Shown piece after piece: positions 19,821-28,600 of a stretch of 64,000 bases of DNA (positions are counted from its first letter, which is position 1; each line of letters opens with the position of its first letter). Position numbers and translations under genes: made by a program. The DNA is from an uncultured cyanobacterium. GTDB taxonomy: Bacteria > Cyanobacteriota > Cyanobacteriia > PCC-6307 > Cyanobiaceae. The DNA is taken from contig CAIZQU010000075.1 of the NCBI GenBank assembly GCA_903935205.1, positions 17,923 through 81,922 of the forward strand, in the 5' to 3' direction. The notes beneath the pieces are model-generated. The model ran no database searches. It was not told where the DNA came from and was given only the letters and a program-made list of their open reading frames with translations.

Positions 19821-21857
19821 TCAGCACGGGGGTGGCGCCGCCCTGGGCCGGAGGGTGGCGTAGCTCCAGGCGTTGCCCAGCACCTTCTTCACATAGAGCC
19901 TGGTCTCCGGGTAGGGAATCGCCTCCACCCAGAGCTCAGGCGCCTGGCCCAGCTGCGGTGTGATCCAGCCCTCCACAGCGCCGGGGCCGGCGTTGTAGGC
20001 CGCCGCTGCCGCCAGGGGATTCCCCTGCCATTGCCCGAGCATCTGGCGCAGGTAGAGGCTGCCCAGCTCGGCATTGCGGGCTGGATCCTCCAGATCGGAG
20101 GGAGCCACGGGGCGGCCGGCCAGTTCGGTGGCGGTGGAGGGCAGCAGCTGCATCAGGCCCACCGCGCCGGCGGCGGAATGCACCGTGGGTGTGAAGCGCG
20201 ATTCCTGCTTGCTCAGGCCCTGCAGAAGGGCCTGAGGCACCTGACGCCGCTCCGCCCAGGTCCGGAACACCTCCTGGAAGCGGGCCGGGTGGAGGCTGCG
20301 CTGCAGCACCGGCTGCAGGCTGCACTGGTCGGCCATCAGCCGCAGGTCGGCCTGCTCCAGCTGGGCCAGGCCTGTCCAGTCGTCGCCGACCCCCTGGCGC
20401 AGGCGGCCCTCCACCAGCAGCTCGGCGGGCTGCCGCGGCGGACGGCTGCGACGCTGCTCCCGCCAGCTCTCCCAGGCCTCGCTGCGCTGATCGAGCCGCC
20501 AGAGCCGATCGAGCTGCGGGTCGCCGCTGGCCAGGGGATCCCAGCCCAGGGGCGCTGCGCTGCCCGTTGGGGCCGCCAGGGCCGGAAGACCATCCGGAGC
20601 CTCCCCGAGCCGCACCGCTGCGCGCCAGTCGTAATAGCCACCGCTCTGCTGCCGCCGCAGCTCCCGCCAGGTGGCGTTGGCTTGCTGGCGGTCGCCCGCT
20701 TGGGCCTGGGCATAGCCGAGCCAGAACCGCTGCCGGGCCGCCAGGGCAAGGGGCAGATCGGTGGCCGGAATCGCTTCCAGCAGGGTGATGGCCTGCGGCC
20801 ACTGGCCGGCCAGCAGCGCCCGGCGCGCCAGTTCCCATTGCAGCTCCCAGCTGGCGCTGTCCCGGGGCCAGCGGCGCAGCACCGCCAGGGCCCCCTGGCC
20901 GCTGGGATCGGCGAGCGCCCGCTGGGCGGCGGCAGCCGGGCTGTTGCGCCAGGCCGGCGGCAGGGCCGCCAGGGCCGCCGCCGCGCCGGGACCCTCCTGC
21001 TGGGCCAGGAGCTTCAATGCCTCGTCGCCGAGGTTGTCGCCGAGGTTGGGCTCCTGCCCCTGGCTTTGCAGCAGCTGGGTCAACAGGGTGAGACCGGTCT
21101 GTTTCTGGGCGTCATCACCCTTGAGCAGGACCCGGGCCAGGCTGAGCCTGGCGGCATCGGGAAAGGTGCGCCAGGCCGCGGCGCCATGGAGACAGTCCAG
21201 GGCGGCCTGGGCGGCACCCACCTCGGCGAGCCCCGCTGCCACCGCGGCCCGCTCCTCACCAGCGTTGGCCGAAAGTTCGGACGCACAGGCCTGCTTCAAC
21301 CGTTCCTCGGCTCCGGGCCAGCGGGCTCCCCAGCGGGCCAGGTGGATGGTGCCGGCCAGCCGCTGCCCGGGATCGGGCCCCGCCTCCAGGGCGGCGGCCA
21401 GGGCGGCGGGGTGGGCGGGGAAGCGGCTCAGCAGTTGCCGGCGCAGGGGCGGCTGGTTCCGTCCCAGGGCATAGAGGGCGTCGGCGCTGGCGGGGCTGGC
21501 GGGAAAACGCCGCAGCACCTGGCGCCACAGGCTCTGGGCCGCCCCCTGATCCGCCGCTGCCTCCGCGTCGAGGGCGGCGTTCTTGAGCACGACCGCCGCC
21601 AGGGGATCACTCCCCCATCCCTGGCCTCGCAGCAGCTGGCGACGCAGCTGGGCATCGTCGCCGAACCGGCTGTGCAGCAGCAGGGCCGCCTCCCGGCGCC
21701 GCTCTGGATCTGGAGACCAGCGGCGCAGCCGCTCCAGGCTGGCGCTGCCCATGGTCGGGGTGAGGGCGGGCTGCCGGGCCAGCAGGGCCCGGCCCCCGAG
21801 CAGGGCTGCTGCGGTGCCGAGACAGGAGGCCGCCAGCAGCAGCGAGAGGCGGGTCAA
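19821..21857 (-). CDS. Slt70-type lytic transglycosylase
   Basis: Cleaves peptidoglycan between MurNAc and GlcNAc with formation of anhydro ends. 678 residues: a hydrophobic N-terminal segment (LSLLLAASCLGTAAALLG) for export, a long helical superhelix (about 45-530) rich in Ala/Leu/Arg, and a C-terminal SLT domain with SKQESRFTPTVHSAAGAVGL (catalytic Glu about 552), LMQLLPSTA, and AYNAGPGAVEGW (about 615). Shape and order match soluble Slt rather than MltE or MltC. Followed by the divergent small membrane protein. Confidence 0.93.
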   Translation of the reverse strand: MTRLSLLLAASCLGTAAALLGGRALLARQPALTPTMGSASLERLRRWSPDPERRREAALLLHSRFGDDAQLRRQLLRGQGWGSDPLAAVVLKNAALDAEAAADQGAAQSLWRQVLRRFPASPASADALYALGRNQPPLRRQLLSRFPAHPAALAAALEAGPDPGQRLAGTIHLARWGARWPGAEERLKQACASELSANAGEERAAVAAGLAEVGAAQAALDCLHGAAAWRTFPDAARLSLARVLLKGDDAQKQTGLTLLTQLLQSQGQEPNLGDNLGDEALKLLAQQEGPGAAAALAALPPAWRNSPAAAAQRALADPSGQGALAVLRRWPRDSASWELQWELARRALLAGQWPQAITLLEAIPATDLPLALAARQRFWLGYAQAQAGDRQQANATWRELRRQQSGGYYDWRAAVRLGEAPDGLPALAAPTGSAAPLGWDPLASGDPQLDRLWRLDQRSEAWESWREQRRSRPPRQPAELLVEGRLRQGVGDDWTGLAQLEQADLRLMADQCSLQPVLQRSLHPARFQEVFRTWAERRQVPQALLQGLSKQESRFTPTVHSAAGAVGLMQLLPSTATELAGRPVAPSDLEDPARNAELGSLYLRQMLGQWQGNPLAAAAAYNAGPGAVEGWITPQLGQAPELWVEAIPYPETRLYVKKVLGNAWSYATLRPRAAPPPC

Positions 21858-21912
21858 CGGGGCAGCGGCGGCATGGCTGCATTCTGGTGAGGGCCTGCTG
21901 CGCGGACCGCCG

Positions 21913-22152
21913 ATGTCCCGTTTCCTTCCGATCGCCAGCCTGCGGGCTGCCCTGCGCTCCTGGGGAGTGGATCGGCCGGGTGTGGGGCAGCGGCGCCGGG
22001 CGGCGGCGGTGGCTGTGGTGGCGCTGGCGGTGTTGCTGTTGCGACCCTGGCCACCGTTTCAGGGACTGCCGGGATGGTGTGTGGGGGGCCTGCTGCTCTG
22101 GGCCCTGGTCGAGCTGTTGCTCTGGCAGTGGCGCCCCCGCCGCTGGCGTTGA
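21913..22152 (+). CDS. Small hypothetical membrane protein
   Basis: A 79-residue protein from the ATG at 21913, with two hydrophobic spans (about 33-45, AVAVVALAVLLLR; and 56-72, WCVGGLLLWALVELLLW) and a basic end RPRRWR. No family recognised. Placed divergently from the transglycosylase by 55 bases, with glmM after it. Coding is likely from the clean spans, but there is no homology support. Confidence 0.5.
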   Translation: MSRFLPIASLRAALRSWGVDRPGVGQRRRAAAVAVVALAVLLLRPWPPFQGLPGWCVGGLLLWALVELLLWQWRPRRWR

Positions 22153-22427
22153 GGGGGCCCGGCTCCAGGGGCGATGGGGGCGACTTGGCCCCTGAGAGCT
22201 GGTCCCTGCACGGTGGGGCGCCATGGCAGGGGAAGGCCCCAGCCCGACGGCAGCCGATCCTGTTCCCCTGCAGGTGGCAATGGTCGCCGCCTCCGGGCGG
22301 GCCTGAGAACCGGGTATCCGGGCGGCCTGAGACCGGGACAGGGCCTCTGCTGGAGCCTGCCAGGGGCCGCTGCCGAGCCCCCTGCGACCGCCGCGTAGCC
22401 TTCCCCCCACCCTGTTCCACCCCGCCC

Positions 22428-23825
22428 ATGGCCGACGCCACGGCCACTGATCCCGCCCCGATCGGCGCACCCCTCCAGGGCGGCCAGGCCCGATTCGGCA
22501 CCGATGGCATCCGCGGCCGGGTCGGCGGCGCGATCACCCCGGCTTTGGCGCTGCAGGTGGGCTACTGGATCGGACGGGTGCTGCCCCAGGAGGGTCCGGT
22601 GCTGATCGGCAGCGATTCGCGCAGCAGCGGGCCGATGCTGGTGGCGGCCCTGACCGCCGGCCTGACCGCCGCGGGTCGGGAGGTCTGGTCGATCGGGCTC
22701 TGCCCCACCCCGGCGGTGCCGGCCCTGATCCGCCATTGCGCCGCCGCCGGCGGGCTGATGGTGTCCGCCAGCCATAACCCTCCGCACGACAACGGCATCA
22801 AGGTGTTCGGGGCCTCCGGCGCCAAGCTGGGCCGCGCCGACCAGGAGGCGATCGAGGCCGGCCTGGGCGGTGCTGCTGGGCCCGCCACCCTGGCGGCTGA
22901 TGGGCTGGCGCAGCAACGGCCCGATCTGCTGGAGGTCTACGCCGATGGCCTGGTGGCGAGCGTGGCCGGGGCCCGGCTCGATGGCTGCCGGGTGGTGCTC
23001 GATCTGTGCTGGGGTTCGGCCACCGCCTGCGGCGAGCGGGTGTTCCGGGCCCTCGGCGCGGAGTTGCTAGTGCTGCACGGCAAGCCCGATGGCCGCCGCA
23101 TCAACCAGGACTGCGGCAGCACCCACCTCGAGCCGTTGCGGCGGGCCGTGATCGAGAGCGGCGCCACGATGGGCTTCGGCTTCGATGGCGATGCGGACCG
23201 AGTGCTGGCCGTCGATGGCCAGGGGCGGCTGGTCGATGGCGACCAGATCCTGTATCTCTGGGGATCAGCCCTGCGCGATGCCGGCGCCCTGCCCGACAAC
23301 CGCATCGTCGCCACGGTGATGTCCAACCTCGGATTTGAGCGTGCCTGGACCGATGCCGGCGGCCTGCTGGAGCGCACGCCCGTCGGCGATCAGCATGTGC
23401 ATGCGGCGATGGAGGCGCTGGGCGCCGGCCTTGGGGGTGAGCAGTCGGGCCATATCCTGTCGGCACGCCATGGCCTGAGCGGCGATGGCCTGCTGACGGC
23501 CCTGCAGGTGGCCACCCTGATCCATGGCCGCGGCCAGAGCCTGGCGGATTGGATGGATGGCAGCTTCCGCCCCTATCCCCAGAAGCTGGTCAATGTGATC
23601 GTTCCCGACCGCGAGCGCCGCACCCGGTGGCAGCAGTGCGAACCCCTGCGCCAGGCGGTCGAGAATGCCGACGAGGCGATGGCCGGCAGCGGCCGGGTGC
23701 TGGTGCGGGCCAGCGGCACCGAGCCGCTGCTGCGGGTGATGGTCGAGGCGGCCGAGGCGGAGATGGTGGAGCACTGGGCCAGCCTGCTGGCGGCCGAGGC
23801 GGAGCGGCAGCTCAACCAGGCCTGA
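22428..23825 (+). CDS. glmM: Phosphoglucosamine mutase
   Basis: Converts glucosamine-6-phosphate to glucosamine-1-phosphate for UDP-GlcNAc, hence peptidoglycan and LPS. 465 residues from the ATG at 22428. Family marks: RFGTDGIRGRVGG at the N-terminus, VSASHNPPHDNGIKVFG with the phosphoserine (about 113), GFGFDGDADRVLAVD (metal loop, about 250-263), GEQSGHIL, and ASGTEPLLRVMVE (phosphate-binding loop) near the C-terminus. The frame is open upstream for another 350 bases, without resemblance to the family. It is the last core gene before the accessory island. Confidence 0.96.
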   Translation: MADATATDPAPIGAPLQGGQARFGTDGIRGRVGGAITPALALQVGYWIGRVLPQEGPVLIGSDSRSSGPMLVAALTAGLTAAGREVWSIGLCPTPAVPALIRHCAAAGGLMVSASHNPPHDNGIKVFGASGAKLGRADQEAIEAGLGGAAGPATLAADGLAQQRPDLLEVYADGLVASVAGARLDGCRVVLDLCWGSATACGERVFRALGAELLVLHGKPDGRRINQDCGSTHLEPLRRAVIESGATMGFGFDGDADRVLAVDGQGRLVDGDQILYLWGSALRDAGALPDNRIVATVMSNLGFERAWTDAGGLLERTPVGDQHVHAAMEALGAGLGGEQSGHILSARHGLSGDGLLTALQVATLIHGRGQSLADWMDGSFRPYPQKLVNVIVPDRERRTRWQQCEPLRQAVENADEAMAGSGRVLVRASGTEPLLRVMVEAAEAEMVEHWASLLAAEAERQLNQA

Positions 23826-24340
23826 TCCGGCCCGGATTGCAGGCGGATGGCGAAAGCAGGATGCTCAGAGGGTGTTGGCGGGTTGCCGAATCATGGGTGG
23901 AATTGGCAACATTCATTGTCTTGCGTCAGTGGCAGTCCGGCAGATCATCGAGGTTGAACGGGGCCGTGGCAATTGAGGAGCTCAGCCTCACCATCACCCT
24001 CAGCGGCTGTTGTTGACGACGTTGTCGGGCTGACCAAGGAGGTGTGGCTGGTTATCAAGAGCTGGTGGCATTTGTCAACAACGCTCCTGATCACCAGCTC
24101 ACCTCAGCTACCGATGATTGACGGCAACCATTGGCCAGCTCAGCGGCATGATGTGTTGGGCAATTCCTGCTTCGCAGGCAGCGATTCAGGGGTGTTCGCT
24201 AAGGAGTTGCATCATGGCCAGTGGCTTTTGGTTTGCGCAACCATTGAGGCCGTAATGGCCAGCGGGAGAGGCCGCGCAGCGGCAGCACCAAGGAGGGAGC
24301 CTGGGGGGAGAACACAGCAGGGGCGCACACCGAGGCCGGG
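23826..24340. other. 515-base noncoding stretch at the left edge of the island
   Basis: No supported gene. Visibly lower GC than the flanks. It holds a small inverted pair GTTGTTGAC / GTCAACAAC around 24007 and 24078, and a compact hairpin (CCTGC-TTC-GCAGG) near 24167. The frame read across 23973-24395 has no recognised family. Confidence 0.4.
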
Positions 24341-25190
24341 GAACTGGAGCTGGCCGATGTCAGCCTCCCGCCTGGCAGCGATCCCGATGCCTTGATCTGC
24401 GAGCAGGGGATGGAGGCCCTCCAGCGGCTTGTGGCCAATGCCAGCCATTGGCTGACACGGGGAGCTGGAGCTGCTGTTGGCGCCCCTGCAGGCCGATCCC
24501 GACAATCTTTCGGTCGTCCAGCGCTGTGAGCAGCAAGCCAGACAGCTCCTGGCCCTGTTGCCCCCCGGTGCGCTGCGTCAGCGGGCGGAGCAGCGGATCA
24601 GGGAGGCCCTGGGGGTGGTGCCCAAGGTGGCTCCAGCACCCAAGGGGCGAGCGGAGGAAGCCGCTGGGCGGCTCAGAGGGGGGAAGGCTTGGGCGCCTTG
24701 CGGGGGCAGTGCCGGTGGGGGGAGATCAGGGGGCAGGCAACCAGGCACGCCCGACCGCCCTGCAGCGGGTTTCCCTGCAGGGCGGTCCCCCCAGGAGCAG
24801 GGCACCACGCCGACCACGGAGCCCGCCGCCGCCCTCTCACCCGAGCAGACCGCCGCCATTGAGCGGGCGGAATTGCGCGCATTGCGCCTCTTCCTCTGCA
24901 GCCCTGTCTGCCGGGATCCCTTGGCCGTCCTTGTCGTCAGAAACCCGCTCTACCGGCAAGCTCAGGCTTGTCTGGTGGAGGCCCATCGGCGGCTGCCGCG
25001 CTCCATTCGCACTGCTCAGGAGGATCCGTTGCCCAAGGTCGTGCTTGCTCTCTGTCCCCAGCTGGAGCCGCACCTTGCTTCCCTCCTGGAGGGGTTGTGC
25101 ACCATGGAGGCGGCGGCAAGAGAAGCGTTATTCCTTGCACCCGAGGGGGAAATGATGGCGATCTTGGATGTGTTGGAGCCGGTAGAATGA
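24341..25190 (+). pseudogene. Frameshifted fragment resembling the DnaG primase C-terminus
   Basis: Two frames together give one continuous primase-like sequence. In frame from 24341: LPPGSDPDALICEQGMEALQ then LVANASHWLTR, resembling the end of the DnaG TOPRIM region (LPxGxDPDxFLxxxGxxA). After one extra G in the run at 24459-24462 the next frame continues ELELLLAPLQADPDNLSVVQ and AEQRIREALGV, then a Gly/Pro linker and a C-terminal helical part (ERAELRALRLFLCSP; LYRQAQACL; MAILDVLEPVE) like picocyanobacterial DnaG helicase-binding domains. The zinc and catalytic TOPRIM parts are missing. Identification rests on pattern memory, so moderate confidence; it could be a mobile-element primase remnant. 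Confidence 0.55.
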
Positions 25191-25380
25191 AAGAGTGAAA
25201 GCCCACCGAGTCACCCAGGTTCTTTGGCCATGGGGCAGTGGGCCGGTGCTGTGCGGATCGTGCGGCCGTTGGTTCGGGGCAGGCCTTGCCAACGGGGGTC
25301 GCCGATCACCGGAGCGGGTCTGGACCCTTCTTGCACTCCCGCTGGAATCCCTTCCAACGGCTCTGACGGTGAAGGGTGCT

Positions 25381-25503
25381 GGGGGAGAGAAACAGCCGGG
25401 ACGGACGCCCACAGTGGTATTGAGGTTGTCCGGGTGATTGCTGTTCCGCATGGCCGCGCGGGCGTTGACAGGATCGTTGATCCAGGACCCGCCGCGCAGC
25501 AGC
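25381..25503 (-). repeat. DGR template repeat (TR)
   Basis: A 123-base non-genic copy of the 3' end of the neighbouring STAND gene, aligned without gaps at an offset of 308 to 25689-25811. It differs from that copy at 12 positions: 25420, 25421, 25426, 25427, 25435, 25439, 25442, 25445, 25465, 25466, 25477, 25478. All are T on the plus strand here, i.e. A on the coding (minus) strand. The coding strand has 20 adenines in this stretch, 12 changed; the 103 other positions are all identical. Read as protein it gives GGSWINDPVNARAAMRNSNH then PDNLNTTVGVRPGCF, rich in AAC/AAT codons, as in known template repeats. Known DGRs copy such a repeat through error-prone reverse transcription at adenines. 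Confidence 0.93.
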
Positions 25504-25562
25504 TGAACGACCCGCCCTCACCGACTAATCAAGCGCATCGAGCCTTGGAGGAGGTGCTTTGA

Positions 25563-25592
25563 AACAAAAAATTTCAGGCGCCTGCGGCGCCG
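25563..25592 (-). terminator. Rho-independent terminator after the variable gene
   Basis: On the minus strand GGCGCC-GCA-GGCGCC (25577-25591) is followed by TGAAATTTTTTG. The stem is short but perfect and GC-only. It lies between the variable gene and the template repeat, so TR transcription may need its own promoter or read-through. Confidence 0.65.
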
Positions 25593-25598
25593 TAGGGG

Positions 25599-25645
25599 CA
25601 ACAGCCAAAAGCCGTAAGCCAACAGCCAAGGGTAAAACAACAGCC
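25599..25645. repeat. Three spaced CAACAGCC repeats
   Basis: CAACAGCC occurs at 25599, 25620 and 25638, about 18-21 bases apart, in the noncoding gap between the stop of the variable gene and its terminator. Function unknown. Confidence 0.6.
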
Positions 25646-25666
25646 CAGTGCCAAGAGATAAAGGGC

Positions 25667-28600
25667 TTAAGGGTAAAGAATTAGTCCTGGGGGAGAGAAA
25701 CAGCCGGGACGGACGCCCACAGTGGTAACGAGGCCGTCCGGGCGATCGCCGTACCGCATGGCCGCGCGGGCGACGACAGGATCGAAGATCCAGGACCCGC
25801 CGCGCAGCAGCCTGTAGATCTGCTCATTATTTCCCTCCAGTTCTGGATCAGGGCCATCCAGCGCTCTCCCATCCCCCCCAGCGCCCTCCAAAGGATCACG
25901 GTGCCATTGGTCCTCACACCATTCCAAGAGCTGCCCGTGCATCTCGGCCAACCCCCAGCGGTTCACCAGGCCAAAGGAGCCCATTGGCACCGGCCGTTGG
26001 CGATAAGCACCCTTGCGCCCACCGCCGTAGCTGTAGCCGCCGTCGTAATTCGCCCAGCTGGCATCCAGGGTGTCGCCGAAATGGAAGGGAGTCCCCGACC
26101 CAGCCCGGCAGGCCGCCTCCCATTGGCTCTCGCTCGGCAGGGCCAGCTGGGGCGCCTCGCCCTGGCCGCCCAGCTCCGGCCACTGCTCCTTGAGCCAGCG
26201 GTTCAGCCTTCGCAGCCATTCGTGACAGTCGAACCAACTCACGCTGTCCACCGCCAGGCCGCCGGGCTGGGCGTGACTTTCCCAGAGCCCATCGGGTTTG
26301 TAGGTGCCGGGGGTCGAGCTGATGTCGCGCTCCAGCCTGGGCAACGCCGCCACCGCACGCCACTGCGCCTGGCTGATCGGATGGCGCACCAGGGCATACG
26401 CCTTCAGGCTCACCCGGCGCTGGGCCTCCACATTCACCCCCTCGCATTTCTGCCGGAATTGGGTGTAGACATCCCGGCCGGTTTCCCCCTCATGAGAACC
26501 GATCGTGTAGTCATCTCCAGGCACCAGCACCAGCTCCAGTTGTTGCGGCTCCAGCCCTTGACATTCCGGCAGGGGTAGCTTCCACACAGGTGGAGTCACC
26601 ACCTCCGTGCGGATCCGCAAGCCCCTCCCTTCCTTGATCGCGCTGAGAGTGAGCATCGGCACCCTTCGGCCGGGACCGCTACCCAACAGGGGCAACTCCG
26701 CCGACGCCGCCAACTGCAATCCCCTGGAGGCTCCCTGCAACACCGGTAGCCGGCGGTCATGCTCCGCCCAGCCTTCTTCTTCATCCACCAGCAGATCCAA
26801 GGCATCGGCGCGGAGGTGCTCCTCCAGCAAGCCCTCGATCCGCTCCCTCAGAAGGGAGTGCTTGCCGCCCAGGCGCTTGGCCGCCAGACCCAGGGCCTCC
26901 ACTGCCGCCCTCCGCAACTCAGCGGGTTGCTCTCCTTTCCGCGCCAGCTTCTCCAGCGCCTCCACACCGGTCTCCGAGCCGATCAGGCCCAATGCCACTG
27001 CCGCATCTTCGCGCTCTTCCGCAGGCAGGGCGTCATTGGCCAGCACCTGGCTCAAGCGATCGGTGGCCACCACCGAGGCCGCCCGTCGATCCTCTGGCTC
27101 AGCCGCCGCCGCCATCGCCGCCAATTTGCTGATGGCATCGCGCCGTTCGCTGGCCACCGGCACCACCAGCTCCCACATCCATTTGCGGGCCCGCTGCTCC
27201 GCCAACCGTTCCCTTTCCTTCTCCGGATTCAGCCCGCCCAGTTGCGCCAGCCGATCGGGCGCCGCCAACGGCACGCCACGGCCGTTGCGTTCCAGAGCCG
27301 CATCGCGCAGGGCCAGAAAAAAGCCCCTCGCCCGTGACAAGTCCTCCCCCTTGGCCTGACGCCGCTCCAGGGCCCCCAGAAATCCCTCCCAGGCCACCGT
27401 TTGCCCGGCACTGCGGCTAAAACTTTCCAACACTTCCAAACGCGCCAGCGCCGCCAGGTAATCCGCCAACGGATCGAGCGGAAAGCGCAGTTCGCTGGTG
27501 TCTTCGCCGGGGTGGATGAGCAGCCGCAGTTCGCAGAGATAGGCGAGCAACGCCTCCGCCTTCAACGCCGTCATCGCCAGCCCGTCCGGTTCGGCCAACA
27601 TCAGCGTGGCCATGGCCAGGCCCCGGCTGAACTCCCGCGGCTGATAGGCCGGCTCCCCATCCACCCCCTCCTGCTGGTGGCTGGCCAAAGCCAGGCGCTT
27701 GAGGGCCCGCTGCACAAGATCGCGGTCGATCGTCAGCCCCGCCCGTTGCCGCTGGACTGGATCGGCTGGCGTATCAATCCGTCGCACGTAGCTCAACATC
27801 AGTTGCGGCACCGACCCCGCCAGCAACCCTTTGGCCCGATTGGCGATCACATCGTCGATGAACATCTGGGCCAGCAGCGCCGTGATCGGCTTGTCGCCCA
27901 CGATGCGGCGCAGCTGGTTCTGGGCGGGCACAAGCTCGTCATCCCGCAGCAGCTCACCCCGCCCGCCCGCCTTGAGGTACTCCACAAAAAACGTCTGCAA
28001 CCGATCCAATGCGATCGGGCGCGGCTTGATCTGGCTCAGGGCTCGGCCCGTCCAGCTGTCCTCCTCGCTGCGACTGGTGGCCAGCACCAGCCCCGGCGGC
28101 AACCCCGCCAACAGCCGCTGGCGGGCCGCTGGAGCGAGTTCCGACACATGGTCGAGGATCGGCACCAGCCGCCGCCCGCGCAGCAAAGCCTCCACCAGCT
28201 CCAACCCGGGCGGCTCGCCCAGGTGATCGCCCAGCCAGCCGCGCACCTTCTGGGCCACCGTTTCCCCCTCCCCCAGGCCCGTTTCGATCAGCACCGGCAG
28301 ACGCACCACCTCGCCGGGCTCACCCTTCAGCCACCAGCGGGCGATCGCAAACGCCAGGCTTGTCTTCCCCGCGCCGCCATCACCACTGATCAGGAGGATC
28401 CGAGCCGGACCATCGGCCAACAAGGGCGCCACATCCGCCGGCCGCAACAGCGCGGCTGGGGCCTGGCCGGACCCGTTGGGCAGAAATTCCACCTCCAGGG
28501 GCACGTGCACCTCCCGCTGGCTAACCGTGGGCGTTGTGAGGAAGGCCTTCTCCAGATCGCTGTGGTGACATTCCACCCAGGTCTGGAGCTCCTGGGGGGT

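Noticed and set aside
25381..25503. Template repeat read as an old tandem-duplicated 3' end of the STAND gene
   Set aside because: Simple duplication would give scattered substitutions. All 12 differences fall at adenines of one copy, which only adenine-directed mutagenesis explains.
25224..25562. Plus-strand frame across the template repeat
   Set aside because: It reads the complement of the DGR template repeat and shows no protein family; the repeat explains the sequence.
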